A DNA stretch of 64,000 bases, taken from the NCBI GenBank assembly GCA_022774705.1, contig JALFLM010000181.1, positions 19,966-83,965 on the forward strand. Direction: 5' to 3'. The stretch is from Lachnospiraceae bacterium (lineage in GTDB: Bacteria; Bacillota; Clostridia; Lachnospirales; Lachnospiraceae). Of the stretch, positions 48,111 to 58,902 are shown piece after piece (positions within the stretch are counted from its first letter, which is position 1; each line of letters starts with the position of its first letter). Made by a program: the position numbers and the translations under genes. Below the pieces are notes generated by a model. The model saw only the letters and a list, made by a program, of their open reading frames with translations, did not search any database and was not told the DNA's origin.

Positions 48111-48344
48111 TTATTCTACTACGTAAGGCTTTAATGCTTCGAGAATCTCATCAAGCTTATCTGTAGCATGGATATTCAGTTCGATGGGTTTGGAAAGATC
48201 CAGACTGAAGATGCCCATGATGGATTTTGCATCGATTACGTATCTTCCGGAGATTAAATCGAAATCACAATCGAATTTTGTCAGGGTATTAACAAATGCT
48301 TTTACTTTGTCGATTGAGTTTAACATAATGCTGATGGTTTTCAC
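48111..48344 (-). CDS. HPr-family protein lacking the canonical His15 segment
   Basis: C-terminal IDAKSIMGIFSLDLSKPIELNIHATD aligns with the HPr Ser46 region; N-terminus SIMLNSIDKVKAFVN lacks GLHARPA. Confidence 0.85.
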   Translation of the reverse strand: MKTISIMLNSIDKVKAFVNTLTKFDCDFDLISGRYVIDAKSIMGIFSLDLSKPIELNIHATDKLDEILEALKPYVVE

Positions 48345-48484
48345 AGGAAAATCCTCCTTTAAATTTAATGTTCGTTATTGTAATTTTACTAAGAGAAGCA
48401 CTCGATGTCAAGCAATTTAGGGTTCATTTGCAGATACAATCCCCAGAAAAAAATTGAGCAATTTTTATCAGAAAGGAGTCGAAA

Positions 48485-49789
48485 TTGAAAAAAGCAGCTT
48501 TTCATACGTTAGGTTGTAAGGTCAATACCTACGAAACGGAAGTAATGAAATCCCAGCTGAAAGAGCATGGGTATGAGATTGTTCCTTTTTCGGATACAGC
48601 GGATGTCTATATTATCAATACCTGTACCGTTACCAATATTGCAGATCAGAAGTCGCGGCAGATGCTCCACAAGGCGAGAAAAAAGAATCCTCAGGCCGTG
48701 ATTGCGGCGGTGGGATGCTATGCTCAGACATTTAAGGAAGAATTGATCCGGGATCATACTGCGGATCTGATCATCGGCAATAATCAGAAAAACCGTCTGT
48801 ATGAGCTGCTGGAGGAGTACGATGCCAGCCATACGCTGCAGGAGGCGGTCTGTGATGTGAGACAGGAGAAGGATTACGAACCTATGTTCCTGACCTCCAC
48901 AGAGGACCGGACCCGGGCTTTCCTGAAGATTCAGGATGGGTGCAATCAGTTCTGCAGCTACTGTCTGATTCCCTATGCCAGAGGAAGGGCGAGAAGCAGA
49001 GCTGTGGATGATGTGATCGCGGAGATCCGTACGCTGGCGGAAAAAGGATTTCAGGAGGTGGTTCTGACAGGAATCCATTTAAGCTCCTACGGCATGGATC
49101 TGAATGATGAAAAGAAGCCGCTGCTGAAGGAAGTAATTCTGGCTGCGGCTGAGATTGAGGGAATCCGGAGGATCCGTCTCGGCTCACTGGAGCCCAATGT
49201 GATTACTGAGGATTTCATCGTACCGCTGTCACAGTGTGATAAGTTCTGCCCTCATTTTCATCTGTCTCTGCAGAGCGGCTCCGATGCTACGCTGAAACGG
49301 ATGAATAGACATTATACTGCCAGTGAATACTATAGTAAATGTGAACTGATCCGCCGGTATTTTGAGCATCCGGCGATTACCACTGACGTGATTGCGGGAT
49401 TTCCCGGGGAAACGGAGGAAGAATTTGAAGAAACCTGTGCTTTTGTGGAAAAGGCGGGCTTTGCCGAGATGCATGTATTCAAATACTCCCGCAGGAAGGG
49501 AACACGCGCCGATGCCATGGACGAACAGATTCCGGATCAGGTAAAGACACAGCGCAGCCACCGGCTGCTGGAGATCGCCTCCCGTATGCAGCAGGACTAT
49601 CTGTCCTGGTATCCTGGGCGGCAGGTGGAGATTCTGACTGAAGATGAGATATTATATCAGGGTGAAACCTGGAGATGCGGTCACACGAAAGAGTACGTAA
49701 AATGTATCGTAAAAGGCTGTGAATCCAACAGAATCATCACAGGGGAAGCCTGCAAAGTGACAGAAAACCACATGCTGATCGTCCATTAG
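48485..49789 (+). CDS. mtaB: tRNA t6A37 methylthiotransferase MtaB
   Basis: AAFHTLGCKVNTYETE; radical SAM CNQFCSYCLIPYARG; TRAM tail. Confidence 0.93.
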   Translation: MKKAAFHTLGCKVNTYETEVMKSQLKEHGYEIVPFSDTADVYIINTCTVTNIADQKSRQMLHKARKKNPQAVIAAVGCYAQTFKEELIRDHTADLIIGNNQKNRLYELLEEYDASHTLQEAVCDVRQEKDYEPMFLTSTEDRTRAFLKIQDGCNQFCSYCLIPYARGRARSRAVDDVIAEIRTLAEKGFQEVVLTGIHLSSYGMDLNDEKKPLLKEVILAAAEIEGIRRIRLGSLEPNVITEDFIVPLSQCDKFCPHFHLSLQSGSDATLKRMNRHYTASEYYSKCELIRRYFEHPAITTDVIAGFPGETEEEFEETCAFVEKAGFAEMHVFKYSRRKGTRADAMDEQIPDQVKTQRSHRLLEIASRMQQDYLSWYPGRQVEILTEDEILYQGETWRCGHTKEYVKCIVKGCESNRIITGEACKVTENHMLIVH

Positions 49790-49889
49790 GCAGAACTTTA
49801 TTTGCACTACCACTTGCCGAATGATGCAAAATGTATTAAAATAAGGCTGAGTATTGCCTGGAATAAAATTTTGTAAAGGAAGTGATTGT

Positions 49890-50153
49890 GTGAGCGATAT
49901 CAATGTAACCCAGTTTTTCAAGGTACCTCAGGACAACGAAAGCGATGTGGAGAAGGTTCTGGAGGCGGTATGTCATGCCATGATGGAGAAGGGATACAAT
50001 CCCCAGAGTCAGATCGTAGGCTACATTATGTCTGGTGACCCCACTTATATTACCAGCTATAAAGGAGCCAGAAGTATGATCATGAAAGTGGAACGGGATG
50101 AGATACTGGAAGAACTGATGCGTTTTTATCTGGAAAACAAACTGAACAGGTAG
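49890..50153 (+). CDS. IreB family regulatory phosphoprotein
   Basis: [63 protein letters not shown] start. Confidence 0.92.
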   Translation: MSDINVTQFFKVPQDNESDVEKVLEAVCHAMMEKGYNPQSQIVGYIMSGDPTYITSYKGARSMIMKVERDEILEELMRFYLENKLNR

Positions 50154-50158
50154 CGGAC

Positions 50159-50602
50159 ATGCGTATACTTGGATTGGATTATGGCTCAAAAACCGTGGGA
50201 GTGGCTGTCAGCGATGCGCTGGGCATTACGGCACAGGGATTGGAGACAATTCAGCGGACACAGGCGAATAAGCTGAGAAAGACACTTGCACGCATAGAGC
50301 AGCTGATTAAAGAATATGATGTAGGAAAGATTGTGCTGGGCTGCCCGAAAAACATGAACAACACGGAAGGTCCGCGCGTACAGGCAACAATGGAGTTCAG
50401 GGACATGCTTGAGCGCCGGACCGGCCTTGAGGTGATCCTGCAGGACGAGCGTCTGACAACAGTTTCGGCCGAGCGGGTTCTGAGGGAGTCAGGGGTGCGC
50501 AGGGAGAACCGCAAGGAGGTTATCGATAAGATCGCAGCAGTATTTATCCTGCAGACCTATCTTGATGCGCAGGCTTTCGCGGCACATAAGGAGATTGAAT
50601 GA
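50159..50602 (+). CDS. ruvX: Holliday junction resolvase-like RuvX/YqgF
   Basis: [34 protein letters not shown]; context ireB-ruvX-DUF1292. Confidence 0.93.
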   Translation: MRILGLDYGSKTVGVAVSDALGITAQGLETIQRTQANKLRKTLARIEQLIKEYDVGKIVLGCPKNMNNTEGPRVQATMEFRDMLERRTGLEVILQDERLTTVSAERVLRESGVRRENRKEVIDKIAAVFILQTYLDAQAFAAHKEIE

Positions 50603-50883
50603 GTAGTAGCAGCAACAGAATTGTTCTCACGACAGAAGACAGCGAGACCCTTGAATTATTTGTATTGGAAAAGACCAGAATCAACGGGAGAGATTATCTT
50701 CTGGCATCAGACAGCAGTCTGGACGACGAGACTGCCGAAGAGGCCGAATGTTATATTTTCAGGGATGATTCTCTTCCGGGCGATTCTGAAGCAGTTTATG
50801 TAATGGTTGAAAATGAGGATGAACTGGCCGGTGTACTGGATATTTTTCAGAATTTAATGGACGATGTATCGATTGAAGATTAA
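50599..50883 (+). CDS. DUF1292 (YrzB-like) protein
   Basis: Acidic small protein with [24 protein letters not shown]; conserved neighbourhood. Confidence 0.85.
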   Translation: MSSSSNRIVLTTEDSETLELFVLEKTRINGRDYLLASDSSLDDETAEEAECYIFRDDSLPGDSEAVYVMVENEDELAGVLDIFQNLMDDVSIED

Positions 50884-50982
50884 AAATTACAGTCCTTCGG
50901 GTTCATGCTGGTTTTCTTCCTGCGTTAATATCAGGCGCAGTACGCTGTGTGGTACTGCTGCGGAAAGCACGGAGGTAACTAA

Positions 50983-52647
50983 TTGAAGTCAGGAGCAAAC
51001 CATAAATTACGTATTATCCCTTTAGGTGGTTTGGAATCTATCGGTATGAACATTACGGCACTGGAGTATGATGACAGCATCATCGTTATTGACTGCGGGC
51101 TGAGCTTCCCCGGAGACGATATGCTGGGTATTGATCTGGTAATCCCGGATGTCACATATCTGAAAGAAAATATTGAGAAAGTTAAGGGGTTTTTTATTAC
51201 CCATGGTCATGAAGATCATATCGGGGCGCTGCCCTATATCCTTCGCGATGTAAATGTACCCGTTTACGGAACGAAGCTGACCATCGGAATTATCGAAAGC
51301 AAGTTAAAAGAACATCCGAATCTGAAAGCAGTTAAGAAAAAAGTTGTAAAATACGGACAGTCCATCAATGCGGGCTGTTTCCGTGTGGAATTTATCAGGA
51401 CAAATCACAGTATTGCCGATGCAGCGGCATTTGCTGTTTTTACACCTGTGGGAACAGTGATTCATACAGGTGATTTCAAGATTGATTATACACCCGTATA
51501 CGGCGATGCTGTGGATCTGCAGCGTTTTGCCGAACTGGGCAAGAAGGGTGTGCTGGCTCTGTTATGTGAGAGCACCAATGCCATAAGAGAAGGTTTTACC
51601 ATGTCGGAGCGCACGGTCGGCAGGACCTTTGATAATCTGTTTGCTGAGAACGTCAATCACAGAATTATTGTTGCAACCTTTGCATCCAATGTGGACCGCG
51701 TTCAGCAGATCATCAATACGGCATACAAATACGGCCGCAAGGTTGTTGTGGAAGGCCGCAGCATGGTCAACATTATCAATACGGCCATGGAGCTGGATTA
51801 TCTGGATATTCCCGAAGGAACACTGATCGATCTGGATTCCCTTAAGAACTATCCGGAGGAAAAGACGGTTCTGATTACCACGGGAAGCCAGGGCGAGTCC
51901 ATGGCGGCGCTGTCCAGGATGGCAGCCGGTATCCACCGCAAGGTGACCATTAAGCCGGGAGACGCGATTATTTTAAGTTCTTCCCCCATTCCCGGCAATG
52001 AAAAGGCAGTTGCCAAGATTATTAACGAGCTGTCCATGAAGGGCGCTCATGTAATTTATCAGGATACACATGTTTCGGGTCATGCCTGCCAGGAAGAAAT
52101 CAAGCTGATGTATTCCCTGATTCATCCGAAGTATTCGATTCCCATCCACGGTGAGTTCCGTCATCGTCAGGCACAGTCGAATCTGGTACAGTCGCTGGGA
52201 ATTCCCAAAGATCATATCTTCATGATGAATGCAGGCGATGTGCTGGAGATGAATGAAGACGAAGCGGCTGTTACCGGCAAGGTTCATGCAGGCTCTGTTC
52301 TTGTGGATGGACTTGGTGTGGGTGATGTGGGCAATATCGTACTTCGCGACCGCCAGAGTCTTTCCCAGAATGGTATCATCATCGTGGTGCTCTCGCTGGA
52401 GAAGCATACGAATCAGCTTCTGGCCGGTCCCGATATCGTATCGAGAGGTTTTGTATACGTACGTGAATCAGAGGATCTCATGGAAGAAGCAAGGCAGGTT
52501 GTCTGCAGTGCGGTGGATGAGTGTCTGAGGAGAAATATCACAGACTGGGTTCGCCTGAAAACAGTGATCCGGGATAATTTAAGTGATTATCTCTGGAAGA
52601 AGATGAAACGAAATCCCATGATTCTTCCCATCATTATGGAAGTCTGA
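50983..52647 (+). CDS. rnj: Ribonuclease J
   Basis: LRIIPLGGLESIGMNI; FFITHGHEDHIGALPY; TTG start preceded by GGAGG. Confidence 0.94.
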   Translation: MKSGANHKLRIIPLGGLESIGMNITALEYDDSIIVIDCGLSFPGDDMLGIDLVIPDVTYLKENIEKVKGFFITHGHEDHIGALPYILRDVNVPVYGTKLTIGIIESKLKEHPNLKAVKKKVVKYGQSINAGCFRVEFIRTNHSIADAAAFAVFTPVGTVIHTGDFKIDYTPVYGDAVDLQRFAELGKKGVLALLCESTNAIREGFTMSERTVGRTFDNLFAENVNHRIIVATFASNVDRVQQIINTAYKYGRKVVVEGRSMVNIINTAMELDYLDIPEGTLIDLDSLKNYPEEKTVLITTGSQGESMAALSRMAAGIHRKVTIKPGDAIILSSSPIPGNEKAVAKIINELSMKGAHVIYQDTHVSGHACQEEIKLMYSLIHPKYSIPIHGEFRHRQAQSNLVQSLGIPKDHIFMMNAGDVLEMNEDEAAVTGKVHAGSVLVDGLGVGDVGNIVLRDRQSLSQNGIIIVVLSLEKHTNQLLAGPDIVSRGFVYVRESEDLMEEARQVVCSAVDECLRRNITDWVRLKTVIRDNLSDYLWKKMKRNPMILPIIMEV

Positions 52648-52692
52648 TGACCGCGGGAATCTGATTACAGTTTTACAAAGGTTTGATAAAGT

Positions 52693-53097
52693 ATGGCAGA
52701 AAACAGCAGTGAAATCAATGTAAAAAAGGCCAATCGGGCGGTGGGAGGCGCACTGCGCGCCTGCGTCCGCCTGATCGGCGTACTTCTGATAGTATTGGTG
52801 TTCCATTTTGTGATCAGCATGGGATATGATTTCGGATACAATCTGTTTGCGGCGCCTGCCATGTCAGCTCCTCCGGGCAGAGAAGTTGTATTTTCGGTGG
52901 AACCGGGAGAGTCCACTGAAGAAATCATCGACGGGCTGGCGGAAGCAGGATTGATTTGCGACAAGCTTATTTTCCGGTGTCAGATCATCTTTTATGACAA
53001 GATTCTGCAGCCGGGTGAGTACGACATGAATACTTCCATGACAAGCAAGGAGATTCTGATGTATCTGAATGACGGTCCCGGCAGTTTACAGGAGTAG
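52693..53097 (+). CDS. MltG/YceG N-terminal-like protein (TM + LysM-like subdomain) without the catalytic domain
   Basis: TM segment; VVFSVEPGESTEEIIDGLAEAGLICDKLIFR...LQPGEYDMNTSMTSKEILMYLNDG as in the YceG N-terminal region. Confidence 0.78.
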   Translation: MAENSSEINVKKANRAVGGALRACVRLIGVLLIVLVFHFVISMGYDFGYNLFAAPAMSAPPGREVVFSVEPGESTEEIIDGLAEAGLICDKLIFRCQIIFYDKILQPGEYDMNTSMTSKEILMYLNDGPGSLQE

Positions 53098-53101
53098 ATC
53101 A

Positions 53102-53746
53102 ATGATTATCGATGAAAGAACAACCGAATATATCAGATCGCTGGAACCGGATTATACTCCGGTTCTGGCTGACATAGAAGCAGAGGCAGTCCGTGACAGG
53201 GTTCCGATCATCCGCAGGGAGACGGGAAGTCTGCTGCGTAGTCTGATTCTTATGAAACGCCCCCGCAGAATTCTGGAGGTGGGCACGGCAACCGGTTTTT
53301 CAGCGCTTCTGATGAGTGAAGTGATGCCGGAAGGCTGTACGATTACGACGATTGAAAAATATGAAAAAAGAATCCCTCTGGCACAGGCAAACTTTCGCAG
53401 GGCAGGTAAAGAGGATGTTATCCATCTGATTGCCGGTGATGCTGCAGAAGTGCTTGAATCGCTGGAGGGGTCTTTTGATTTTATCTTTATGGATGCCGCC
53501 AAAGGGCAGTACATTTATTTCCTTCCGTCTGTTATGCGGCTGCTGGAGCCGGGTGGAGTCCTGGTTTCCGATAATATCCTGCAGGACGGACAGCTGGTGG
53601 AATCCCGCTATGGTGTAACCCGGAGAAACCGGACGATCCACAGCCGTATGAGGGAATATCTTTATGCACTGAAGCATACGGAGGGGCTGGAATCTTCCGT
53701 ACTGACTGTAGGCGACGGCGTAACTGTCAGTGTGAAAACGCGGTAG
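53102..53746 (+). CDS. trmR: SAM-dependent O-methyltransferase (TrmR-like, tRNA ho5U34 methyltransferase)
   Basis: ILEVGTATGFSALLMSE; FDFIFMDAAKGQY; adjacent U32 peptidase-family gene. Confidence 0.85.
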   Translation: MIIDERTTEYIRSLEPDYTPVLADIEAEAVRDRVPIIRRETGSLLRSLILMKRPRRILEVGTATGFSALLMSEVMPEGCTITTIEKYEKRIPLAQANFRRAGKEDVIHLIAGDAAEVLESLEGSFDFIFMDAAKGQYIYFLPSVMRLLEPGGVLVSDNILQDGQLVESRYGVTRRNRTIHSRMREYLYALKHTEGLESSVLTVGDGVTVSVKTR

Positions 53747-53769
53747 GAGAAATATATTTTAAGGAGAAC

Positions 53770-54996
53770 ATGATGAAAAAACCGGAGCTTTTGATTCCCG
53801 CCGGGAGTCTTGAGGTTTTGAAAACAGCGGTGTATTACGGTGCAGATGCTGTATATGTGGGCGGAGAAGCATTCAGTCTCCGTGCAAAAGCGAAGAATTT
53901 TTCCATGGAGGAGCTGGCGGAAGGAATCCGTTTTGCTCATAAGCATGGTGTAAAAGTGTATGTAACAGCCAATATTCTGGCGCATAATCAGGATCTGGAG
54001 GAAGCAGCTGCCTATTTTTCAGAGCTGAAAAAGGTGAAACCGGATGCGGTGCTGGTATCGGATCCGGGGCTTTTCATGGTGGCACGGGAAGTAATCCCGG
54101 AGATCCCGCTTCACATCAGTACTCAGGCCAATAATGTCAATTACGGTACGTTCCTGTTCTGGAAATCTCTGGGAGCGACCCGGGTGGTGACCGGCAGAGA
54201 ACTGTCGCTGGAGGAGATCCGTACTATTCGTTCGAAGATACCGGAGGACATGGAGATTGAAAGCTTCGTTCACGGAGCCATGTGTATCTCCTATTCAGGG
54301 AGATGCCTGTTGTCCAACTACCTGACCGGGCGCGATGCCAATCAGGGGGCATGCACCCATCCCTGCCGGTGGAAATATACATTGATGGAAGAAAAACGCC
54401 CCGGAGAGTATTTTCCCGTGGTTGAGAGCGAGAGGGGAACGTTTATCTTCAATTCGAAGGACCTGTGTATGATCGACCATATTCCCGATCTGGTGGATGC
54501 GGGCATCGACAGCTTTAAGATCGAGGGCCGCATGAAGGCCGCTCTTTATGTGGCGGTGGTTGCCAGAACCTACAGAAGAGCCATTGACGATTATTTCACC
54601 GACCCGGCTCTTTATGAGAAAAATCTGGACTGGTACCGGTCGGAGATTGAAAAATGCACCATGCGCCCGTTTACTACCGGGTTTTTCTACGGAAAGCCTG
54701 ATGCGCAGGCACAGATCTATGACAACAATACCTATATTCAGGATTATATTTATCTGGGGATGAGCCAGGCTGTCCGGGAGGACGGAAGCTTTTTTCTGGA
54801 GCAGAAGAATAAATTCTCAGTGGGTGAAACGGTGGAACTGCTGAAACGTGACGGGCAGAATCAGGAGACTGTGGTTCTCTCCATTACAGATGAGGAAGGG
54901 AATGCTCAGGAAAGTGCTCCCCACGCCAGACAGCATCTTTTTGTCCGCCTGAGCGCTTCACCTGAGGAAGGGGATATTCTTAGAAAGAAGGCCTGA
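53770..54996 (+). CDS. Peptidase U32 family protein (TrhP-like tRNA hydroxylation)
   Basis: KPELLIPAGSLEVLKTAVYYGADAVYVGGEAFSLRA; ESFVHGAMCISYSGRCLLSNYLTGRDANQGACTHPCRWKY. Confidence 0.93.
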   Translation: MMKKPELLIPAGSLEVLKTAVYYGADAVYVGGEAFSLRAKAKNFSMEELAEGIRFAHKHGVKVYVTANILAHNQDLEEAAAYFSELKKVKPDAVLVSDPGLFMVAREVIPEIPLHISTQANNVNYGTFLFWKSLGATRVVTGRELSLEEIRTIRSKIPEDMEIESFVHGAMCISYSGRCLLSNYLTGRDANQGACTHPCRWKYTLMEEKRPGEYFPVVESERGTFIFNSKDLCMIDHIPDLVDAGIDSFKIEGRMKAALYVAVVARTYRRAIDDYFTDPALYEKNLDWYRSEIEKCTMRPFTTGFFYGKPDAQAQIYDNNTYIQDYIYLGMSQAVREDGSFFLEQKNKFSVGETVELLKRDGQNQETVVLSITDEEGNAQESAPHARQHLFVRLSASPEEGDILRKKA

Positions 54997-55001
54997 TTAT
55001 T

Positions 55002-55838
55002 ATGGAACTCTTTTTGTTTGCCGTTTCGGGCATCCATGTGATATATTATGCAGTACTGGTATTATTTACGGATGCCACCTGGATGACGCAGCTGTACTGG
55101 CCTGTCAGTGCGGCAGTTTTTGCGCTGATTGCGCAGCTTCTGCGAATTGACCGGAAACGGAAGCAGAAGCGCAGGCGGTGTATGCCGCTGGAGCTGCGGA
55201 CTGTGATCTGCACCAGCTGCGGACTGTATTTTCTGCTGATAGGAGTATTTACGGTTCTGATCTTTTCCCGGGGATTTTCTGAAAATCCTGAAGATGCCGA
55301 TTATCTGATTTTCATCGAAAACGGCGATGTGGAGACCTCTCTGACCGAGAGCGACTACAATGCGTTGTCCTGTACCATCGATTATATGACAAGACATGAG
55401 AATACGTCGGTGGTTCTTGCGGGCTGCAGCCGTTTCCGGGATCTGGAAGTGGATGAGAATGAGCTTCAGGATCTGATGAAAAAGTATCTGACCGATCAGG
55501 GGATCAGTGAGGACAGGATCATAACAGAAGAGATTTCCAACAATCTGAGACAGAATATCATGTACAGCTATGCGTATATTCTGATGGACTGGTATGGAGA
55601 TGATGCGGAACGGGAAGCAGAGCCCACGGTGGGGATCGTGGCGGAGGCGGCTTCCGTGTTCCGCTACTGGATGATCGTCAGGAATCTGGGCGATGTGAGC
55701 CGGCATATGAAGATCGTATCCTTCCATGAACCGGTTCTGGGGTGGCCTGCCAGAATCGTGGAGGAGGTACAGCTGATTGTCAGATATCATCTGATCAATC
55801 AGTTTGAGTATACTCCCTCTGAAAGATCAGGCTTGTGA
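55002..55838 (+). CDS. YdcF/ElyC-like DUF218 membrane protein
   Basis: TM segments then DYLIFIENG...TSVVLAGCSRFRDL...EEISNNLRQNIMYSYAYI pattern of DUF218. Confidence 0.65.
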   Translation: MELFLFAVSGIHVIYYAVLVLFTDATWMTQLYWPVSAAVFALIAQLLRIDRKRKQKRRRCMPLELRTVICTSCGLYFLLIGVFTVLIFSRGFSENPEDADYLIFIENGDVETSLTESDYNALSCTIDYMTRHENTSVVLAGCSRFRDLEVDENELQDLMKKYLTDQGISEDRIITEEISNNLRQNIMYSYAYILMDWYGDDAEREAEPTVGIVAEAASVFRYWMIVRNLGDVSRHMKIVSFHEPVLGWPARIVEEVQLIVRYHLINQFEYTPSERSGL

Positions 55839-55885
55839 TTTGACCGGGAACTGACCGGATTTTGATAAAGTGAGGAGAAATGAGT

Positions 55886-58882
55886 ATGGCATTTGAAAAG
55901 CTGGAAACATATCAATTACTAAGAGAAGAAGTCATTAGCGATTTGAATTCCACAGCATATATTCTGCGTCATAAAAAAAGCGGCGCACGGATTTTCCTGC
56001 TGTCCAATGAAGATGAGAACAAGGTATTTACCATAGGATTCCGCACACCCCCGGTTAACAGCACCGGGGTTGCGCATATTCTGGAGCATTCCGTTTTATG
56101 CGGATCGGAAAAATTCCCCTTAAAGGACCCTTTTGTGGAACTGGTTAAGGGATCTCTGAATACCTTCCTGAACGCCATGACGTATCCGGATAAAACTGTT
56201 TATCCTGTGGCCAGCTGCAATGATGCGGATTTCCAGAACCTGATGGATGTTTATATGGATGCGGTTCTGAATCCCCGGATCTATGAGACAGACAAGATTT
56301 TCCGCCAGGAGGGCTGGCATTATGAGATGGAAAGTCCCGAGGCGCCGCTTACCATCAATGGTGTGGTTTACAATGAGATGAAAGGTGCGTTTTCCACACC
56401 TGACAGCGTGCTGGAGCGTTCCATTCAGAACTGTCTGTATCCGGATAATACCTACGGCAATGAATCCGGCGGCGATCCCGATGTGATCCCCCGGCTTTCC
56501 TATGAAGAATTTCTGGCTTTTCATAAAAAATATTATCATCCTTCCAACAGCTATATCTATCTGTACGGCAATATGGATATGGAGGAGAAGCTTCGCTGGC
56601 TCGATGAAGAATATCTGAGCCGCTACGAGGCATCACCGGTAGATTCTGTGATTCATGGGCAGAAACCCTTTGAAGCGCCGGTCAGCAAAACCATGACCTA
56701 TGCGGCTGATGAGGACGGAGATGACGGTTCCTATCTTGCTGCAGCCATGACTGCAGGAAGCGTGCTGGACCGCAGGCAGTATGTGGCCATGGGAATTCTT
56801 GATTATGCACTGCTGGATGCACCGGGTGCACCTCTGAAACAGGCACTGATCGATAAGAAGCTGTGCAAGGATGTGTACGGCGGCACCGAATCGGGAATCC
56901 TCCAGCCCTACTTTTCCATAGTGGCAAAGGGGGCTGATCCCGGCCGGATGCAGGAATTTATGGATACCGTCCGCAGCACGCTGGAGGAACTGGCGGAAAA
57001 CGGCCTGAATAAGCGGACGCTGGCAGCAGGTATGAACAGCGCGGAATTCAAATACAGAGAAGCCGATTTCGGAGCATTTCCCAAAGGTCTGATGTACGGA
57101 CTTCAGTGCTTTGACAGCTGGCTGTACGATGAATCGGATCCGCTGATGCACCTGTCCTACAGCGATACCTTTGACTGGCTCAGAGCCCATATGGAGGAAG
57201 GTTATTTTGAAGGGCTGATCCGCGACTGGCTGCTGGATAATCCTCATCAGGTACAGATTGTCATGAATCCGGAGGCAGGTCTGTCTGCAAGGAAGGAAGG
57301 AGAACTCTCGAAAAAACTGGCAGAGAAAAAGGCTGCCATGACACCGGAAGAAATCGACCGGATCGTCAGGGAAACGAAGGAACTGAAAGCATTTCAGGAG
57401 GCAGTGGATCCGCCGGAAGTGCTGGCGAAGATTCCGCTTCTGTCCCGGGAAGATATCGGCAGAAAGGCATCGGGCTTTTTCAATGAACTGAAACAGGAAA
57501 AGGGCGGTGATGTGGTTCATCATGAGCTGTTCACCGGCGGGATCGGCTATCTGCAGATCCTGTTTGATCTTGACGGGATGAATGCGGAGGAACTGCAGTA
57601 TGCTTCTCTGCTGCGGACTCTGCTCTGCATGGTCAATACGGAGCATTACACCTACAGCGAGCTGGCCGATGAGATCGGCATCAACTGCGGCGGTTTGTCA
57701 GCAGGCATCGGTTCCTACGACAGCTGCCGGGATTTCAATCAGTTTACCGGTGTATTTGAACTGGCGGCAAAGGTAAAAACAGACAGGCTGGATTTTGTAT
57801 TTGACATGTTCCGGGAAATCGTATTTACTTCCGATCTGACCGATAAAAAGAGAATTGCCGAGGTGATTGCACAGACCGGTTCCCGTATGCAGATGCGCAT
57901 GATGTCCAATGGACATACATCTGCAGTGGGCAGAGCTGTATCGGGCTTCAGCCGTTCCGCAAAATTCAGCGAAATCATCAGCGGTCTGGAATACGCCCGT
58001 TTCATCAGCCGTCTCGATGCTTCCTTTGAAAGCTGCAGTGATGAGATCGTGGAAAAACTCTGTGCTGTCCGTGAGAAAATCTTCAAACCCTCCAGAATGC
58101 TGGTGGGATACACCTCTGATGCAGCAGGATATGAAAAGCTTCCCGGACTTCTGGAGCGGTTTACACGGGAATTTGCAGAACGGTTCGGCGATACGGAAAA
58201 ACCCTCGCAGGCATTCGGAAAAGGCGGCTGCCGGTATGATCTGGAAGACAAAGGAGAAACAGCCGGAAAAGAGGGTCTGATGACCAGTGCCCAGGTTCAG
58301 TATGTGGCAAGAGCCGGCAGCTTCGGAACACATGGCCTGAAATACACCTCCAGACTCCGGATTCTCGGCGTAATCCTGAATTACGATTATCTGTGGCTCA
58401 ACCTGCGCGTAAAAGGCGGTGCCTACGGCTGCATGAGCGGTTTTGGAAGAAACGGCGAGAGCTATCTGGTTTCCTACCGGGATCCCAACCTGAAGGAGAC
58501 CAACGACATTTATGAAGGAATTCCCGCATATCTGCGTGCTTTTCAGGCAGACGAGCGGGATATGACAAAATACATTATCGGAACGATCAGTGATCTGGAT
58601 ACACCTCAGACTCCCAGAACAAAGGGGGCCAGATCCATGGCAGCATGGCTTACCGGTGTAACGGAGGAGATGGTGCAGGAGGACAGAGACAGGATTCTTT
58701 CCTGCCAGCCGGAGGATATCCGTGCACTGGCCGATTATGTGGAAACCATGCTGGAGTCAGGCAATCTCTGCGTTGTGGGCAGTGAGACAAAGATTCATGA
58801 AAATGAAGCCATGTTTGACCGGGTGGAAAATATGTTTCCAAAGACGAAAAATAACACAGAGGTACAGGAGATGCCGCAGTAA
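55886..58882 (+). CDS. M16C (PreP-like) insulinase family metalloprotease
   Basis: Inverted zinc motif HILEHSV; NTFLNAMTYPDKTVYPVAS; about 1000 aa. Confidence 0.94.
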   Translation: MAFEKLETYQLLREEVISDLNSTAYILRHKKSGARIFLLSNEDENKVFTIGFRTPPVNSTGVAHILEHSVLCGSEKFPLKDPFVELVKGSLNTFLNAMTYPDKTVYPVASCNDADFQNLMDVYMDAVLNPRIYETDKIFRQEGWHYEMESPEAPLTINGVVYNEMKGAFSTPDSVLERSIQNCLYPDNTYGNESGGDPDVIPRLSYEEFLAFHKKYYHPSNSYIYLYGNMDMEEKLRWLDEEYLSRYEASPVDSVIHGQKPFEAPVSKTMTYAADEDGDDGSYLAAAMTAGSVLDRRQYVAMGILDYALLDAPGAPLKQALIDKKLCKDVYGGTESGILQPYFSIVAKGADPGRMQEFMDTVRSTLEELAENGLNKRTLAAGMNSAEFKYREADFGAFPKGLMYGLQCFDSWLYDESDPLMHLSYSDTFDWLRAHMEEGYFEGLIRDWLLDNPHQVQIVMNPEAGLSARKEGELSKKLAEKKAAMTPEEIDRIVRETKELKAFQEAVDPPEVLAKIPLLSREDIGRKASGFFNELKQEKGGDVVHHELFTGGIGYLQILFDLDGMNAEELQYASLLRTLLCMVNTEHYTYSELADEIGINCGGLSAGIGSYDSCRDFNQFTGVFELAAKVKTDRLDFVFDMFREIVFTSDLTDKKRIAEVIAQTGSRMQMRMMSNGHTSAVGRAVSGFSRSAKFSEIISGLEYARFISRLDASFESCSDEIVEKLCAVREKIFKPSRMLVGYTSDAAGYEKLPGLLERFTREFAERFGDTEKPSQAFGKGGCRYDLEDKGETAGKEGLMTSAQVQYVARAGSFGTHGLKYTSRLRILGVILNYDYLWLNLRVKGGAYGCMSGFGRNGESYLVSYRDPNLKETNDIYEGIPAYLRAFQADERDMTKYIIGTISDLDTPQTPRTKGARSMAAWLTGVTEEMVQEDRDRILSCQPEDIRALADYVETMLESGNLCVVGSETKIHENEAMFDRVENMFPKTKNNTEVQEMPQ

Positions 58883-58902
58883 GCGGAGTGTAAGGAGGAA
58901 AT

